This document shows positions 35,782 to 45,043 of a DNA stretch of 64,000 bases, one piece after another. Where the stretch lies: NCBI GenBank assembly GCA_031553755.1, contig JAVBKZ010000068.1, positions 4,673 through 68,672 on the forward strand, in the 5' to 3' direction. This DNA is from JAIRVZ01 sp031553755. Its GTDB lineage: Bacteria > Bacteroidota > Bacteroidia > Bacteroidales > Azobacteroidaceae. The notes beneath the pieces were generated by a model. That model ran no database searches and was not told the origin of the DNA. It worked only from the letters and a program-made list of their open reading frames with translations. The position numbers and the translations under genes were made by a program. Numbering within the stretch: position 1 is the stretch's first letter; every line of letters starts with the position of its first letter.

Positions 35782-37005
35782 TTACCATCCGCCTCTCGCG
35801 CCGCCTCCACCGGTTCTTCCTCCTCCCCAAGAACCGCCACCACCAAAGCTACCGCCACTTCCGCGGCCGCCTCCTGATGGAGTTACTATGATTCTTGGAA
35901 TGGTATATCTTTTTTTGTCGGTAATGTGGCAGTTTTTACAATTATACACACGTTCTCCGGTTCCGGAAGAAAATGTAGTCGCTCTTGACACTATATAATC
36001 TCCTGTAAGAAAATACGCGACTGCATGACAATGCGGACAGGGCGAATACAGAGACATTTTCGAATAAGAAAAAATTTCTTTGTGTTTACAGTTATCACAT
36101 AACCACACATCGTAATCAATCGATTTGATTGTTTCTTCCGTTTGTTGCGCGGGAGTGAGGTATGCGAGTTCATCGAGAGCATTCAGTTTTCGCATTTTAT
36201 TTCCGCATTGTGAACATATTATAGGTTTGTTTCGCAAATTTTTTCTTTTCAGGAAGAAAAAAATACAAAAAAACAGCATGAATAACGGAAAAATAATTGT
36301 GAAGAAAATCGTAAATCCTTTTCCCTTTTTTAGAGAAAGGTATTTTTGATAGTTGCTTTTTTCGGAATTTAAAACAGAAAAAATCCAGTAGACGAATAAC
36401 AAAAATATAATAAATCCAATAGCCAAATATCCGTATACAAATCGTTTTGTTTCGTTTTCTTTTTCAATTTTTTCGCGATAAAAAATTTCTTTGACGGTTT
36501 CCGGATTCAGCAGATAATTACAAACTTCATTAATTCCGGCAATTATTCCATTGTCAAAATCACCTTGTTTTAGATAAGGGGAAATGTTGTTTCTGATAAC
36601 TCTTGATAAAATAGCATCAGGAAGCGTTCCTTCCAGTCCATATCCTGTACGGAAAACCATTTGTTTTTGATCTAAAACAAGTAAGAAAAGCAATCCGTTG
36701 TCGTTCTTTTTTCCAATTCCCCATTTGGTAAATAAATCGGTAGCAAAATTGTCGATATCTTCATATCCGATTGATTCTATCAAAACAACAGCGATTTCCG
36801 CGGAAACAGAATCCCTGACAAAGGCTATCCTGTTGTTGATAATATTTTCGGCGTTTACAGATATGATATTGTCCGGATTGGTAACAAAACGAGTTGACGA
36901 TTCTAATTGTACATTGGGTACAGTTTCTATCGTATATGTGTTTGGAAAAACAGCCGTAAATAGGTTTACGAATAAAAAAGTCAAAAATAAAATATACCGA
37001 TTCAT
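35782..37005 (-). CDS. TPM-domain (YgcG-like) membrane protein with Gly-rich tail
   Basis: A 407-residue protein from ATG 37005 (MNRYIL; a start three codons earlier is possible). It has a signal peptide (to about residue 22), a TPM domain (PF04536) with IISVNAENIINNRIAFVRDSVSAEIAVVLIESI, WGIGKKNDNGLLFLLVLDQKQMVFRTGYGLEG (about 95-130), a membrane segment pair (about 198-255), a zinc-ribbon-like region with CSQCGNKMRKL, CDNCKHKE, CPHCHAVA and CKNCH (four CxxC pairs), and a Gly-rich C-terminal tail (GGSFGGGGSWGGGRTGGGGARGGW) of the type seen in YgcG proteins. The family is linked to membrane and photosystem repair in plants; the bacterial role is unclear. Divergent from the GT4 gene. Confidence 0.8.
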   Translation of the reverse strand: MNRYILFLTFLFVNLFTAVFPNTYTIETVPNVQLESSTRFVTNPDNIISVNAENIINNRIAFVRDSVSAEIAVVLIESIGYEDIDNFATDLFTKWGIGKKNDNGLLFLLVLDQKQMVFRTGYGLEGTLPDAILSRVIRNNISPYLKQGDFDNGIIAGINEVCNYLLNPETVKEIFYREKIEKENETKRFVYGYLAIGFIIFLLFVYWIFSVLNSEKSNYQKYLSLKKGKGFTIFFTIIFPLFMLFFCIFFFLKRKNLRNKPIICSQCGNKMRKLNALDELAYLTPAQQTEETIKSIDYDVWLCDNCKHKEIFSYSKMSLYSPCPHCHAVAYFLTGDYIVSRATTFSSGTGERVYNCKNCHITDKKRYTIPRIIVTPSGGGRGSGGSFGGGGSWGGGRTGGGGARGGW

Positions 37006-37077
37006 AGAACGCAATAAAATAAATTCTATACAAAAGTAGGATTTTTCTTTGATAGAAAATTGCGACCTTCATTTTTA

Positions 37078-37108
37078 TTGTTACTCTGATGTAAATAGCG
37101 TATTTTTG
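37078..37108 (+). promoter_or_regulatory. Promoter of the GT4 gene
   Basis: TTG at 37078-37080, 20-nt spacer, TATTTTTG at 37101-37108. Confidence 0.65.
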
Positions 37109-37142
37109 CGATACATTAAATTTCCATCTAAAATAGTTTATT

Positions 37143-38300
37143 TTGAAACTTCTCCTTATACATAATAATTACGGCGTTTATTCGGGCGAAGAAGTCGTAT
37201 TCGACAAACAAGTCGCTTTGTTCCGGGAAATGGGCCATGAAGTCGTGGTGTATCGTAAAACAACCGAAGGGTTGAGAGATACTCTTTGGGGCGATTTCAA
37301 AGGCTTGTTGTGCGGATTTTACGCGCCAGATGCGGTTCGCGATATCAAACGCATGATGAAAGAAAATAAACCCTCAGCGGTAGTTATTCATAATTTATAT
37401 CCGTATATTTCTCCGGCTATTTTGAAACATATTAAAAAATCGGGAGTTCCGATTATTATGACCGTGCATAATTTTCGTTTGATGTGTCCTACCGGTTTAT
37501 TTATGCGAAATAACATGCCTTGTGAATTGTGTTTAAAAGCGGGAAACGAATGGAATTGTATCAGGCATAATTGCGAACATTCGGTGATAAAGAGTATTGG
37601 TTATGCGGGACGGAATTGGTATGCCCGTGTTACGAAAGCATATAAAGATAATGTTGATATTTATGCTTGCATCACCCGGTTTCAGATACAAAAATTAACC
37701 GAAGCCGGTTTTGATTCTTCTAAATTGAAATACATTCCTAATTTTTTAGATCACTCTCCACTCTCCACTCTCCACTCTCCACTCTCCACTGATTATGTAG
37801 CTGTTTCCGGGCGTTTGAGCCGCGAAAAAGGAATTGATTTGATTTTACAAGTTGCCGCTCGCATGCCCGACGTTCAATTTCGTTTTGCCGGAACATTAAG
37901 GCCTGAAGAAAAAATAATTGTTCCGATTCCTGAAAATTGTGTTCTATTAGGACATCTTTCTAAGGAAAAATTATCGGAATTTTATCAAAATTCTCGTTTT
38001 TTATTGGTTGGCAGCCGTTGTTATGAAGGTTTTCCGATGACTATCCTTGAAGAAGCGACTTTCAGCAAACCTGCGATTGCTCCCGGACACGCGGGTTTTT
38101 TGGAAATTATTGACAATAATGTTACCGGCTTACATTTTATTCCAAGTGATATGAACGATATGGAGCAAAAAATAAGGCAACTTTGGAATAATCCCGAAAA
38201 ATGCGGGGAGATGGGAAATAACGCTTTCGAAAAATTAAAAAATAATTATTTGTCGGATATCGTAAAAAATGAGTGGGAAAAGATATTTGAATGCGTTTAA
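37143..38300 (+). CDS. GT4 family glycosyltransferase with an in-gene heptamer tract
   Basis: A 385-residue GT-B enzyme. The start appears to be TTG 37143 (LKLLLIHNNYG). The N-terminal Rossmann half (YGVYSGEEVVFDKQV; VIHNLYPYISPAIL; TVHNFRLMCPTGL) is followed by the C-terminal nucleotide-sugar half with VAVSGRLSREKGIDLI and EGFPMTILEEATFSKPAIAPG (the EX7E motif, about 295-305). The linker (about residues 203-217, HSPLSTLHSPLST) is encoded by 5.6 tandem copies of CACTCTC (37752-37790). Family role: transfer of a sugar to surface polysaccharide or lipid. A unit of 7 nt makes the frame sensitive to copy number, so the gene could be phase variable. As sequenced it is in frame and intact. Confidence 0.85.
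   Translation: MKLLLIHNNYGVYSGEEVVFDKQVALFREMGHEVVVYRKTTEGLRDTLWGDFKGLLCGFYAPDAVRDIKRMMKENKPSAVVIHNLYPYISPAILKHIKKSGVPIIMTVHNFRLMCPTGLFMRNNMPCELCLKAGNEWNCIRHNCEHSVIKSIGYAGRNWYARVTKAYKDNVDIYACITRFQIQKLTEAGFDSSKLKYIPNFLDHSPLSTLHSPLSTDYVAVSGRLSREKGIDLILQVAARMPDVQFRFAGTLRPEEKIIVPIPENCVLLGHLSKEKLSEFYQNSRFLLVGSRCYEGFPMTILEEATFSKPAIAPGHAGFLEIIDNNVTGLHFIPSDMNDMEQKIRQLWNNPEKCGEMGNNAFEKLKNNYLSDIVKNEWEKIFECV
37752..37790 (+). repeat. Tandem heptanucleotide repeat (CACTCTC x 5.6)
   Basis: 39 bp of perfect period-7 repeat inside the GT4 coding sequence. The same heptamer family forms intergenic tracts at 18409-18437, 47396-47421 and 51609-51646. Confidence 0.95.
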
Positions 38301-38385
38301 TAACTCAAAATAATTGATTTTATTGTATCGAATTAAAAAAAAATATGAAAAATAAGAATTTTATGTTCTATAATATGTTTTTTTG

Positions 38386-38515
38386 TTTGGTTATTATTCT
38401 AAAATAGCAGACCTTTGTCGCTGTAACCTAAAACAATCTTTTTGCCTTAGTAAGAAACTAATGCCTATTAAAAACTGAATAAAAAAAGACTCACTGCGAA
38501 GTGAGTCTTTTTTTT
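38386..38515 (+). ncRNA. Possible small RNA (promoter, no frame, terminator)
   Basis: TTTG at 38386-38389 and GACCTTTG at 38410-38417 (one mismatch to TAnnTTTG) are separated by exactly 20 nt, and a strong hairpin terminator lies at 38481-38515. The transcript would be about 90 nt (roughly 38424-38515) with no reading frame of note. The hairpin also serves the converging 1607-aa gene, so the alternative is that only the terminator is real. Confidence 0.35.
38481..38515. terminator. Bidirectional terminator
   Basis: AAAAAAAGACTCAC / GTGAGTCTTTTTTT around TGCGAA, with long A and T runs on each side, between the converging GT4 gene (or the putative small RNA) and the T9SS surface protein gene. 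Confidence 0.9.
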
Positions 38516-38534
38516 ATAGCGTATTTGGAGTTTT

Positions 38535-41500
38535 TTACTTCAATACTATCTTTTGTACTTTTTCTCCAAGTTTAGTTGTTATTTTGATTATGGTTATCCC
38601 TGAAGTATGAGGCCTTTTTAATGACAACTCTGAAATTTCAACTCCTGATTTGGAAAATAATAACTGTCCTTGCAAACTGTATATGTCAACCCTGTAAATT
38701 GGATTTGAATGTTCGCTTCTTACTTCAATCATTCCATCTTTTTCATATACGAAGATATTATCGTTTGCCGCGCTTATATCTTTAATTCCTGAACCGATTT
38801 TCGAAATTTCAAGGAAAAACCTTCCATATACATCTTTCGTTGTATTTTCAAATTGATAAACCGGATTTTCTTTCAAATTACGAGACAATCCTGTTTGGCT
38901 ATCTACTAATTTGATGTCGAATTTTTCGCCTATCATATCCGAAATTTTATTCAATTTCAAAGAGAATGTTCCTGTAAAATCATAACGAATTCCCAATGGA
39001 ATATAGTTTTTATCTCCTGTGAATGAATGTATCGAATAAGCTTTGTTGTCAAATCCGGCAAATAAGAACGGGGCAGGAGTAATCATGCTTTTTCCGTCGG
39101 AAGATATTGTAGTTGTAAAGAACGCTTCGGATTGAACCGGATGTGTTCCAAATTCGTCATAAAACAAACTGATAGCCCCTTCACGGTTTCCATCTTTATT
39201 AAGAATTTCTACATTCACTATTTCGGGTTCTTCTTGTCGAGCCGATTTTAATATATATCCGGTTCCGGCAGGATTCAAAACCGACATGTTGGTATTCAAT
39301 TGCAATTCATCTCCATTAAATTTTTCAAATTCACTTCCCTTCTCAACAATAAAAGATTGCATGGGAGGAATCAACGAATTAGTCGTCGTATTGCCATCAT
39401 GGAAAGTGGTAAAATATTGGTCTCCTTCGGTAATGTACGTATCAGTACTTCCATTGCCGTTAACCATCTTAAACGTATTCTTTATTTTAGTAGAATTCAG
39501 GCTATAAAACAAGTTGAAGTCTAAGTGCGACATAAATGGATTCGCAAGCAAAACAGTCGAAGCTATCTCTCCTAAATTATCTAATACCAATATTTCAAAC
39601 TGATAACTGGTTCCTATTTTATTGATAGGTTCAGCATATCTGAAAGTCAATTCGTCTTCATAAATGAAACGGTGACGTCTTGTTCTCAATCGACCTCCGT
39701 TGGCTTCATTATATCTTTCCGGAAAATATCCGTCTTTTTCGGTATAATAATAAGATGTTCTCGGAGTTTCATCAAATATTCCGGCTGGTCTTCCACTGGG
39801 TTTGTAATAATACTGATACTCTGTTGAATCTTTCGGAAAATAAAAAGTGTAGGTATCTTTATATGCTCCGGGCTTTTTATCTTTCACCGCGTTTTCCGCG
39901 CCTTGAGTATCTATTTTGATTACCGCGCCTTTCCCCGGCGAGTATGTTTCTTTCAACGTATTGAACGGATAGCTCCACGCGCCTGTTTCTGCCGTATAAG
40001 CCTTTATTTCAGGATTATCTGTTTGATACATCATCGCGTAAACAGTTGGTTGCATCCGGTTGAAACTTTCTTCTAACCAAAAATCACCAAAGTACATATC
40101 CCTTAAGGGAGGAGCCGACATGAACCATTGATCTCGTTTCATTTCCAATTCAACTTTAGCTCCTTCATAGTCGAGATAAGGCGTTTTAGCCACCTCTCCT
40201 CCGGGATGGAAGTGAATCGTATCGCAAAGGAAATTATTAGATATGTAATGATAATTTTTGAGTTCGGGGAAATGCTTCAAACCATCGGTCATGTTGGGTC
40301 GAACAGAATCCGGCACTTGTTCTAATCTTCCGGGAATATGTACATACGTACACTTCATCGGTATTCCGTGTGACCAGTTTTTAGCGTCATTCCAATCGTT
40401 TTTATTTCCATCAGATTTGCCAACCCACCAAGTTTCCCTTGGACCTACATACAGGGTAACATCCGTTGTAGAAACATTTTGATATTCATTATCAGCTGCT
40501 CCTTTCGGTTTTTCGTACAAATCAGCGGAGTTCTTTAAAGTAAGAGCCATCGCGTTGGTTATCTCAATAGGAAGAGGAAGCACAATATCTCCTGTTACGC
40601 CATTAGGAGTAAAAGTATAAACCAATTTACGTTCGGGAGCCACCAAATAAGAGGTATAAACAGTTGTGGAGCCAACCACAAACGAGCCGGTCATGTTTGA
40701 TGGAGCTACAAAACCGGAAAAAGGTTCCATCCTGAACGCGTCTAAAGGCAAACTGTCTTTATTGAGGAAACAATCTACTCTGTACGTTTTATTCGGGTCA
40801 TTCGCGTTCGCGATAGATATTTTGATAGTGTCCTGCTCACCACTACAAATCTTACCCGGAGTAATTTTTATATTTCCCCTTTCAAGTATATATTCATAAG
40901 ATCTGGGAGACGGACAACCTGCGATAGTAGGATCAACTCCACTTCCGGCATCACCAATTTCTCCGATAATCAACTTGAAATCTAACCATTCTGTACCCAA
41001 AGTCGTGCTGATATTTCCTTGGCTATCAGATGTAAGCGATATTTTTGTGCTACTTGTCTGTGCGTCTTTATATAAGGTTACAGGTATGTTACTCCTATCC
41101 GCAATACCAATATATTTTACTTTTCCGGTAATTTGTACATTAGTTCCCGGGTTGATAACTGCTTTCAAGTCTTCTACCCATTCTCCGATTTTTGTATTCG
41201 GACGTTGTATAACCGCAGATGCCGAACGGCAAGACGCGCTTCTGATGTTACCAAAGTCTCCCGCTACAACAAACCGGTAATAATATCCGGGAACAGGATC
41301 TGAAAGCACATCATGAATTGCTCTTTCCGATGTATTTTTAATTCCGGTATTTCCTCCGACAACTTCCCATCGACTATCATCTACATTATCTGTAAACTCA
41401 TTGTATATCCATGCGTAAAACCTTCTTTCATTGTATGAATCGGTTCCTCCATTGTAATCTCCTGTTATTATACCGCTACAATTTTCGTATTGGGCAGTAG

Positions 41501-43358
41501 CTTGAGGGCGAGAAACCAACACTTGAATATCGTCTAACGCAAAGTCATTACCCCAGGATTGCACACTGTTATTTACAATTTTCAGAGTCAAGTGGTCTAT
41601 ATTTTCAGGAACATTAAATTTGAAACCGTAATGCCTCCAGTCATTAGAAGTACGAGGAAAAGAGCCTGTTTCGTAAGTAGCAATTACCGGAGCATCTGCC
41701 TCCGGACCTAAAGCCATTGTAAACGTCATGTTTGGGGATTGTACTGCAGAATACAGAGATAATATAGAAGGTATATTTAACTCTGCCATCCATGCAGAGA
41801 AGACTAACTGGGTTCCCGTACAAAGATTTTGTAAATTATATACGAAAAATTGCGTTTTGTTCGCTTTCCCTTCTTCCGCCGCGTTTGCTTCCAAAAAATA
41901 GCCTCTTGTTGGGTCGTTTTTATAAGTATGGTCATCTCTCACATTCCAAAAATATTGATTTGGATTCCAGTGAGGTTCTCCTGTTTTTGATACCATATAC
42001 ACTCCTTCGACCAAACGAGGTAAATCTTTCCAAGCAGAATTAGTACCGCCCGCATTAGTCAAAGGCTCACTTTTATTGTAAGGATTAGTATTTACATAAT
42101 AATTTGAATAATAAGGATCTACAAAAGATAACGCTGTCGCGTTATATTCCGGATCAGAAATATTATTTCCTCCAAAGGTTTCATTTACGAGTATCGTTCC
42201 GGTAAAAGAGTCATCATCCCGTCCATATTTCCCATAATTATCTTGTCCCACCATTGTTGCTCCCGAGCGTCCATCAATTTCAATATCCGTACCACCACAA
42301 TATTTGGAACGGTGAAGTAGGAATATATAAGGGATTGTAATATTATTGTAGGGGGCGGAAAGGGTGATGTCTACTTTATATTCATAATAATATCCATCTT
42401 CCCATTCGGCTGTTTGACCTGATAAATAAACAGACTCCGTATCTGTATCTGTAGTATGAGATAAAATACTACCCCAACCTTGTGTTGTGCGAGTTGTTTG
42501 ATTGATTTGATTAGTTCCTCTTCTAAACTGATAAGAAGCAACTCCCGGAATTTTATAAAGTCCTACTGTAGTAGGGACATTGGCACAGATATAATAATCG
42601 GCGGCAAAAGGTTTCAATACTGCCAAATAAATTTTCGCGGTATTTCCACCCACCGTGTAAGTGATTACATCCACTCCAGTATTTCCATTTGGAGTATAAT
42701 CCAACAAACCCCTGGAAGTGAGATTAACTGTTCCTAAAGCTGCGGTTTCATGGTTGAATGTCACAGCAGGAGGTGTTACTCCTTCCGGAAAACCATCAGC
42801 TCCAATATTATCGTAACCGTCATTCGCAAAAATGTTAATGATTTTGTGCCCGTAACATAAGACAAAATCTTTGTCATCAACAGGAGGTTTCGGAGTAACT
42901 GATGCCGCTTGAAGCGAGCCTAAAGAAACGAGTAATAATAAAAGCGTTGCTGTATTTTTCTTTTTCGATTTTATTTTTCTCATAACGATAAATATGATAA
43001 CAAAAGGGATGAATAAAAACCACGCGTCTTCTACGGGAGCAGGTTCTTCTAAGAGGCCTAATCCATTGAAAGAGATACGTTGTTGTGAATTTGATTGTAA
43101 TCCGGAAAATGGTTTATAAGATTGATCAGAACTATACGAATTGAAATATTCTCCATTTCCAAATACCTGTTCTTGTGTGGAGGAAAAAGGTTCTCTATAT
43201 GCTCCTTCATCGTAATAATTACTCATTTGAGCTACAAGAGAGGAGGTGTTTAATAAAAAAGTAATAATTAAGAAGAGAAAACCTTTTTTAAAGGTTAGAA
43301 AAAAGAAAGGATTAAAAAATATTTTCTTTTTTTCTTTTTTACAAAATAGTGTTTCCAT
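38535..43358 (-). CDS. Very large T9SS-exported surface protein
   Basis: A 1607-residue frame. It begins with a signal-like stretch (FLFLIITFLLNTSSLVAQ, about 27-44), a Ser/Tyr-rich linker, then EEPAPVEDAWFLFIPFVIIFIVMRKIKSKKK (about 104-134), which looks like a membrane anchor with basic stop. Directly after comes a second signal peptide (MRKIKSKKKNTATLLLLL to GSLQA, start at 42983). The remainder is repetitive beta-rich sequence with a cadherin-like/Big domain (DKDFVLCYGHKIINIFANDGYDN...) and ends with a type IX sorting domain (VDIYSLQGQLLFSKSG...KIVLK). The probable real start is 42983 (1482 residues), the upstream part being a separate small membrane protein fused in frame. The function is unknown, possibly adhesion. 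Confidence 0.8.
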   Translation of the reverse strand: METLFCKKEKKKIFFNPFFFLTFKKGFLFLIITFLLNTSSLVAQMSNYYDEGAYREPFSSTQEQVFGNGEYFNSYSSDQSYKPFSGLQSNSQQRISFNGLGLLEEPAPVEDAWFLFIPFVIIFIVMRKIKSKKKNTATLLLLLVSLGSLQAASVTPKPPVDDKDFVLCYGHKIINIFANDGYDNIGADGFPEGVTPPAVTFNHETAALGTVNLTSRGLLDYTPNGNTGVDVITYTVGGNTAKIYLAVLKPFAADYYICANVPTTVGLYKIPGVASYQFRRGTNQINQTTRTTQGWGSILSHTTDTDTESVYLSGQTAEWEDGYYYEYKVDITLSAPYNNITIPYIFLLHRSKYCGGTDIEIDGRSGATMVGQDNYGKYGRDDDSFTGTILVNETFGGNNISDPEYNATALSFVDPYYSNYYVNTNPYNKSEPLTNAGGTNSAWKDLPRLVEGVYMVSKTGEPHWNPNQYFWNVRDDHTYKNDPTRGYFLEANAAEEGKANKTQFFVYNLQNLCTGTQLVFSAWMAELNIPSILSLYSAVQSPNMTFTMALGPEADAPVIATYETGSFPRTSNDWRHYGFKFNVPENIDHLTLKIVNNSVQSWGNDFALDDIQVLVSRPQATAQYENCSGIITGDYNGGTDSYNERRFYAWIYNEFTDNVDDSRWEVVGGNTGIKNTSERAIHDVLSDPVPGYYYRFVVAGDFGNIRSASCRSASAVIQRPNTKIGEWVEDLKAVINPGTNVQITGKVKYIGIADRSNIPVTLYKDAQTSSTKISLTSDSQGNISTTLGTEWLDFKLIIGEIGDAGSGVDPTIAGCPSPRSYEYILERGNIKITPGKICSGEQDTIKISIANANDPNKTYRVDCFLNKDSLPLDAFRMEPFSGFVAPSNMTGSFVVGSTTVYTSYLVAPERKLVYTFTPNGVTGDIVLPLPIEITNAMALTLKNSADLYEKPKGAADNEYQNVSTTDVTLYVGPRETWWVGKSDGNKNDWNDAKNWSHGIPMKCTYVHIPGRLEQVPDSVRPNMTDGLKHFPELKNYHYISNNFLCDTIHFHPGGEVAKTPYLDYEGAKVELEMKRDQWFMSAPPLRDMYFGDFWLEESFNRMQPTVYAMMYQTDNPEIKAYTAETGAWSYPFNTLKETYSPGKGAVIKIDTQGAENAVKDKKPGAYKDTYTFYFPKDSTEYQYYYKPSGRPAGIFDETPRTSYYYTEKDGYFPERYNEANGGRLRTRRHRFIYEDELTFRYAEPINKIGTSYQFEILVLDNLGEIASTVLLANPFMSHLDFNLFYSLNSTKIKNTFKMVNGNGSTDTYITEGDQYFTTFHDGNTTTNSLIPPMQSFIVEKGSEFEKFNGDELQLNTNMSVLNPAGTGYILKSARQEEPEIVNVEILNKDGNREGAISLFYDEFGTHPVQSEAFFTTTISSDGKSMITPAPFLFAGFDNKAYSIHSFTGDKNYIPLGIRYDFTGTFSLKLNKISDMIGEKFDIKLVDSQTGLSRNLKENPVYQFENTTKDVYGRFFLEISKIGSGIKDISAANDNIFVYEKDGMIEVRSEHSNPIYRVDIYSLQGQLLFSKSGVEISELSLKRPHTSGITIIKITTKLGEKVQKIVLK

Positions 43359-43421
43359 AAGTCAATAATGCGTGTGTTGTTGTTTGATGATGTGTGTAAA
43401 CTAAAAATCTTAAAATCGTTG

Positions 43422-43429
43422 CAAATTTA
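43422..43429 (-). promoter_or_regulatory. -7 element for the surface protein gene
   Basis: CAAATTTA on the plus strand, that is TAAATTTG on the minus strand, about 64 nt before the first ATG at 43358. No clear -33 box. Confidence 0.5.
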
Positions 43430-43470
43430 ATCTATTTTGAATATAAATGTGGAATATGCTTTTTAATTTA

Positions 43471-43509
43471 CACCCTAAATTTGATTTTTTTTACAAATAT
43501 AGGGTGTTT
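43471..43509. other. Hairpin between nfnB and the surface protein gene
   Basis: ACACCCTA(A)ATTTG and CAAAT(A)TAGGGTGT form a long imperfect stem in the 208-bp gap. It may end the nfn transcript, but the T-run is on the plus-strand side, so polarity is unclear. Confidence 0.5.
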
Positions 43510-43566
43510 TTTAGTTAATTTTAACTTTTTTTTATAAAATTTACATTAAATATTTTTCTTTAATTT

Positions 43567-45039
43567 TTAAGGCTGATTTTTAATTTTTTTGTCCATTGCC
43601 GTAGCGGCTTTTCGTCCGTCTCCCATTGCTAATATAACGGTAGCTCCACCTCTTACAATGTCTCCTCCGGCATATACGTCGGGTAAGTCGGATTGCATTG
43701 TATCCTGATTGACGATAACTGTTCCCCATTTGCTCACTTGCAATCCTTTGAACTCGCTTGGAATGAGTGGATTAGGAGATACTCCAACGCTTACAATAAC
43801 AATATCTACATCAATTGTTTCGATAGCGCCTTCGATGGCCACAGGTTTCCTTCGTCCTGAAGAATCGGGTTCTCCAAGCTCCATTTTTTGTAAACGCATT
43901 TGTTTTATCTTGCCTTTTTCGTCTCCAAGATATTCTATAGGATTATGGAGCGTCAGAAATTCTACGCCTTCTTCTTTCGCGTGTTTTACTTCTTCAATAC
44001 GGGCGGGCATTTCTTCTTCCGAACGGCGGTAAACAATCATTGCTCTTTCGGCTCCGAGACGGCGTGCTGTGCGGACAGAATCCATCGCGGTGTTACCTCC
44101 ACCAATAACTGCGATTCTTTTTCCTTTTAATACAGGAGTATCCGATTCCGGTTTTCCTGCAGCCATCAGATTTACCCGGGTAAGGTATTCATTTGAAGAA
44201 AGCACTCCTACCAGATTTTCTCCGGGAATGTTCATGAAATTGGGTAATCCGGCTCCGCTGGCAATAAAAATACCTTTAAATCCGTCTTCATGTAAATCAT
44301 CGTAACTGATTGTTTTTCCGACAATGCAGTTAGCTATGAATTTTACTCCCATTTTCCTTAATATGTCAATTTCCACATCTACGATTTCGTTGGGTAACCG
44401 AAATTCGGGAATACCATACTTCAATACGCCTCCGATTTCGTGTAACGCCTCGAAAACAGTTACGTCGTAACCCGATTTTGCCATATCTCCCGCGAAAGAC
44501 AATCCCGCGGGCCCGGAACCAACGACCGCAATTTTTATGTTATTTGCGGTCGCAATCGCGGGAACGGACATTTGTCCGCTTTCGCGTTCGTAATCCGCGG
44601 CGAAACGTTCTAAGTGTCCGATAGCCACGGCTTCTTTTCCCATTTTCAGGTGAATACATTTGCTTTCGCATTGTTTTTCCTGCGGACAAACCCGACCGCA
44701 CACGGCGGGTAGGGCAGAGGTTTCTTTCAGCGTTTTTGCCGCGTCGAGAAATGCTTCCCTTTCAATATTTTTAATGAATTCGGGTATGTTTATTTCGACC
44801 GGACAACCGGTTATACAAGCCGGAGCAGGACAGTCTAAACAACGTTTGGCTTCTAATAAGGCTTGTTCTTTTGTTAATCCTAAGTTGACCTCTTCATAGT
44901 TGTGGCTACGATATTCGGCATCAAGTTCATTCATGTGAACACGAGGAATATCTGCCCTTTCTTTATTTTTCATTTGTTTGCGTAAGTCTTCCCTCCACGG
45001 TTCGTTACGTCTTACTTTTAAATATTCTTCTGTTGCCAT
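43567..45039 (-). CDS. nfnB: NfnB: ferredoxin-dependent NADP oxidoreductase large subunit
   Basis: A 490-residue iron-sulfur flavoprotein of the GltD/NfnB type. The N-terminal Fe-S domain has RCLDCPAPACITGCPVEINIP and CGRVCPQEKQCESKC (about 67-120). FAD binding is by VVGSGPAGLSFAGDMAKSGYDVTVFE (about 170-195), and NADPH binding by VIGGGNTAMDSVRTARRLGA (about 310-330). The C-terminal AGGDIVRGGATVILAMGDGRKAA is the second FAD contact. Next to nfnA (4 nt apart), it most likely forms the electron-bifurcating NADH-dependent reduced ferredoxin:NADP+ oxidoreductase. A glutamate synthase small subunit is the alternative, made less likely by the absence of gltB and the presence of nfnA. Confidence 0.9.
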   Translation of the reverse strand: MATEEYLKVRRNEPWREDLRKQMKNKERADIPRVHMNELDAEYRSHNYEEVNLGLTKEQALLEAKRCLDCPAPACITGCPVEINIPEFIKNIEREAFLDAAKTLKETSALPAVCGRVCPQEKQCESKCIHLKMGKEAVAIGHLERFAADYERESGQMSVPAIATANNIKIAVVGSGPAGLSFAGDMAKSGYDVTVFEALHEIGGVLKYGIPEFRLPNEIVDVEIDILRKMGVKFIANCIVGKTISYDDLHEDGFKGIFIASGAGLPNFMNIPGENLVGVLSSNEYLTRVNLMAAGKPESDTPVLKGKRIAVIGGGNTAMDSVRTARRLGAERAMIVYRRSEEEMPARIEEVKHAKEEGVEFLTLHNPIEYLGDEKGKIKQMRLQKMELGEPDSSGRRKPVAIEGAIETIDVDIVIVSVGVSPNPLIPSEFKGLQVSKWGTVIVNQDTMQSDLPDVYAGGDIVRGGATVILAMGDGRKAATAMDKKIKNQP

Positions 45040-45043
45040 ACAA

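Noticed and set aside
35670..35858. Minus-strand Gly/Val/Glu-rich short frame
   Set aside because: It is an out-of-frame shadow of the Gly-rich tail of the TPM gene.
37752..37790. CRISPR-like direct repeats
   Set aside because: The unit is 7 nt without spacers and lies in a coding sequence; it is a simple tandem tract.
43567..45039. Glutamate synthase small subunit (gltD)
   Set aside because: There is no large subunit nearby, while nfnA is 4 nt away, so NfnB fits better.
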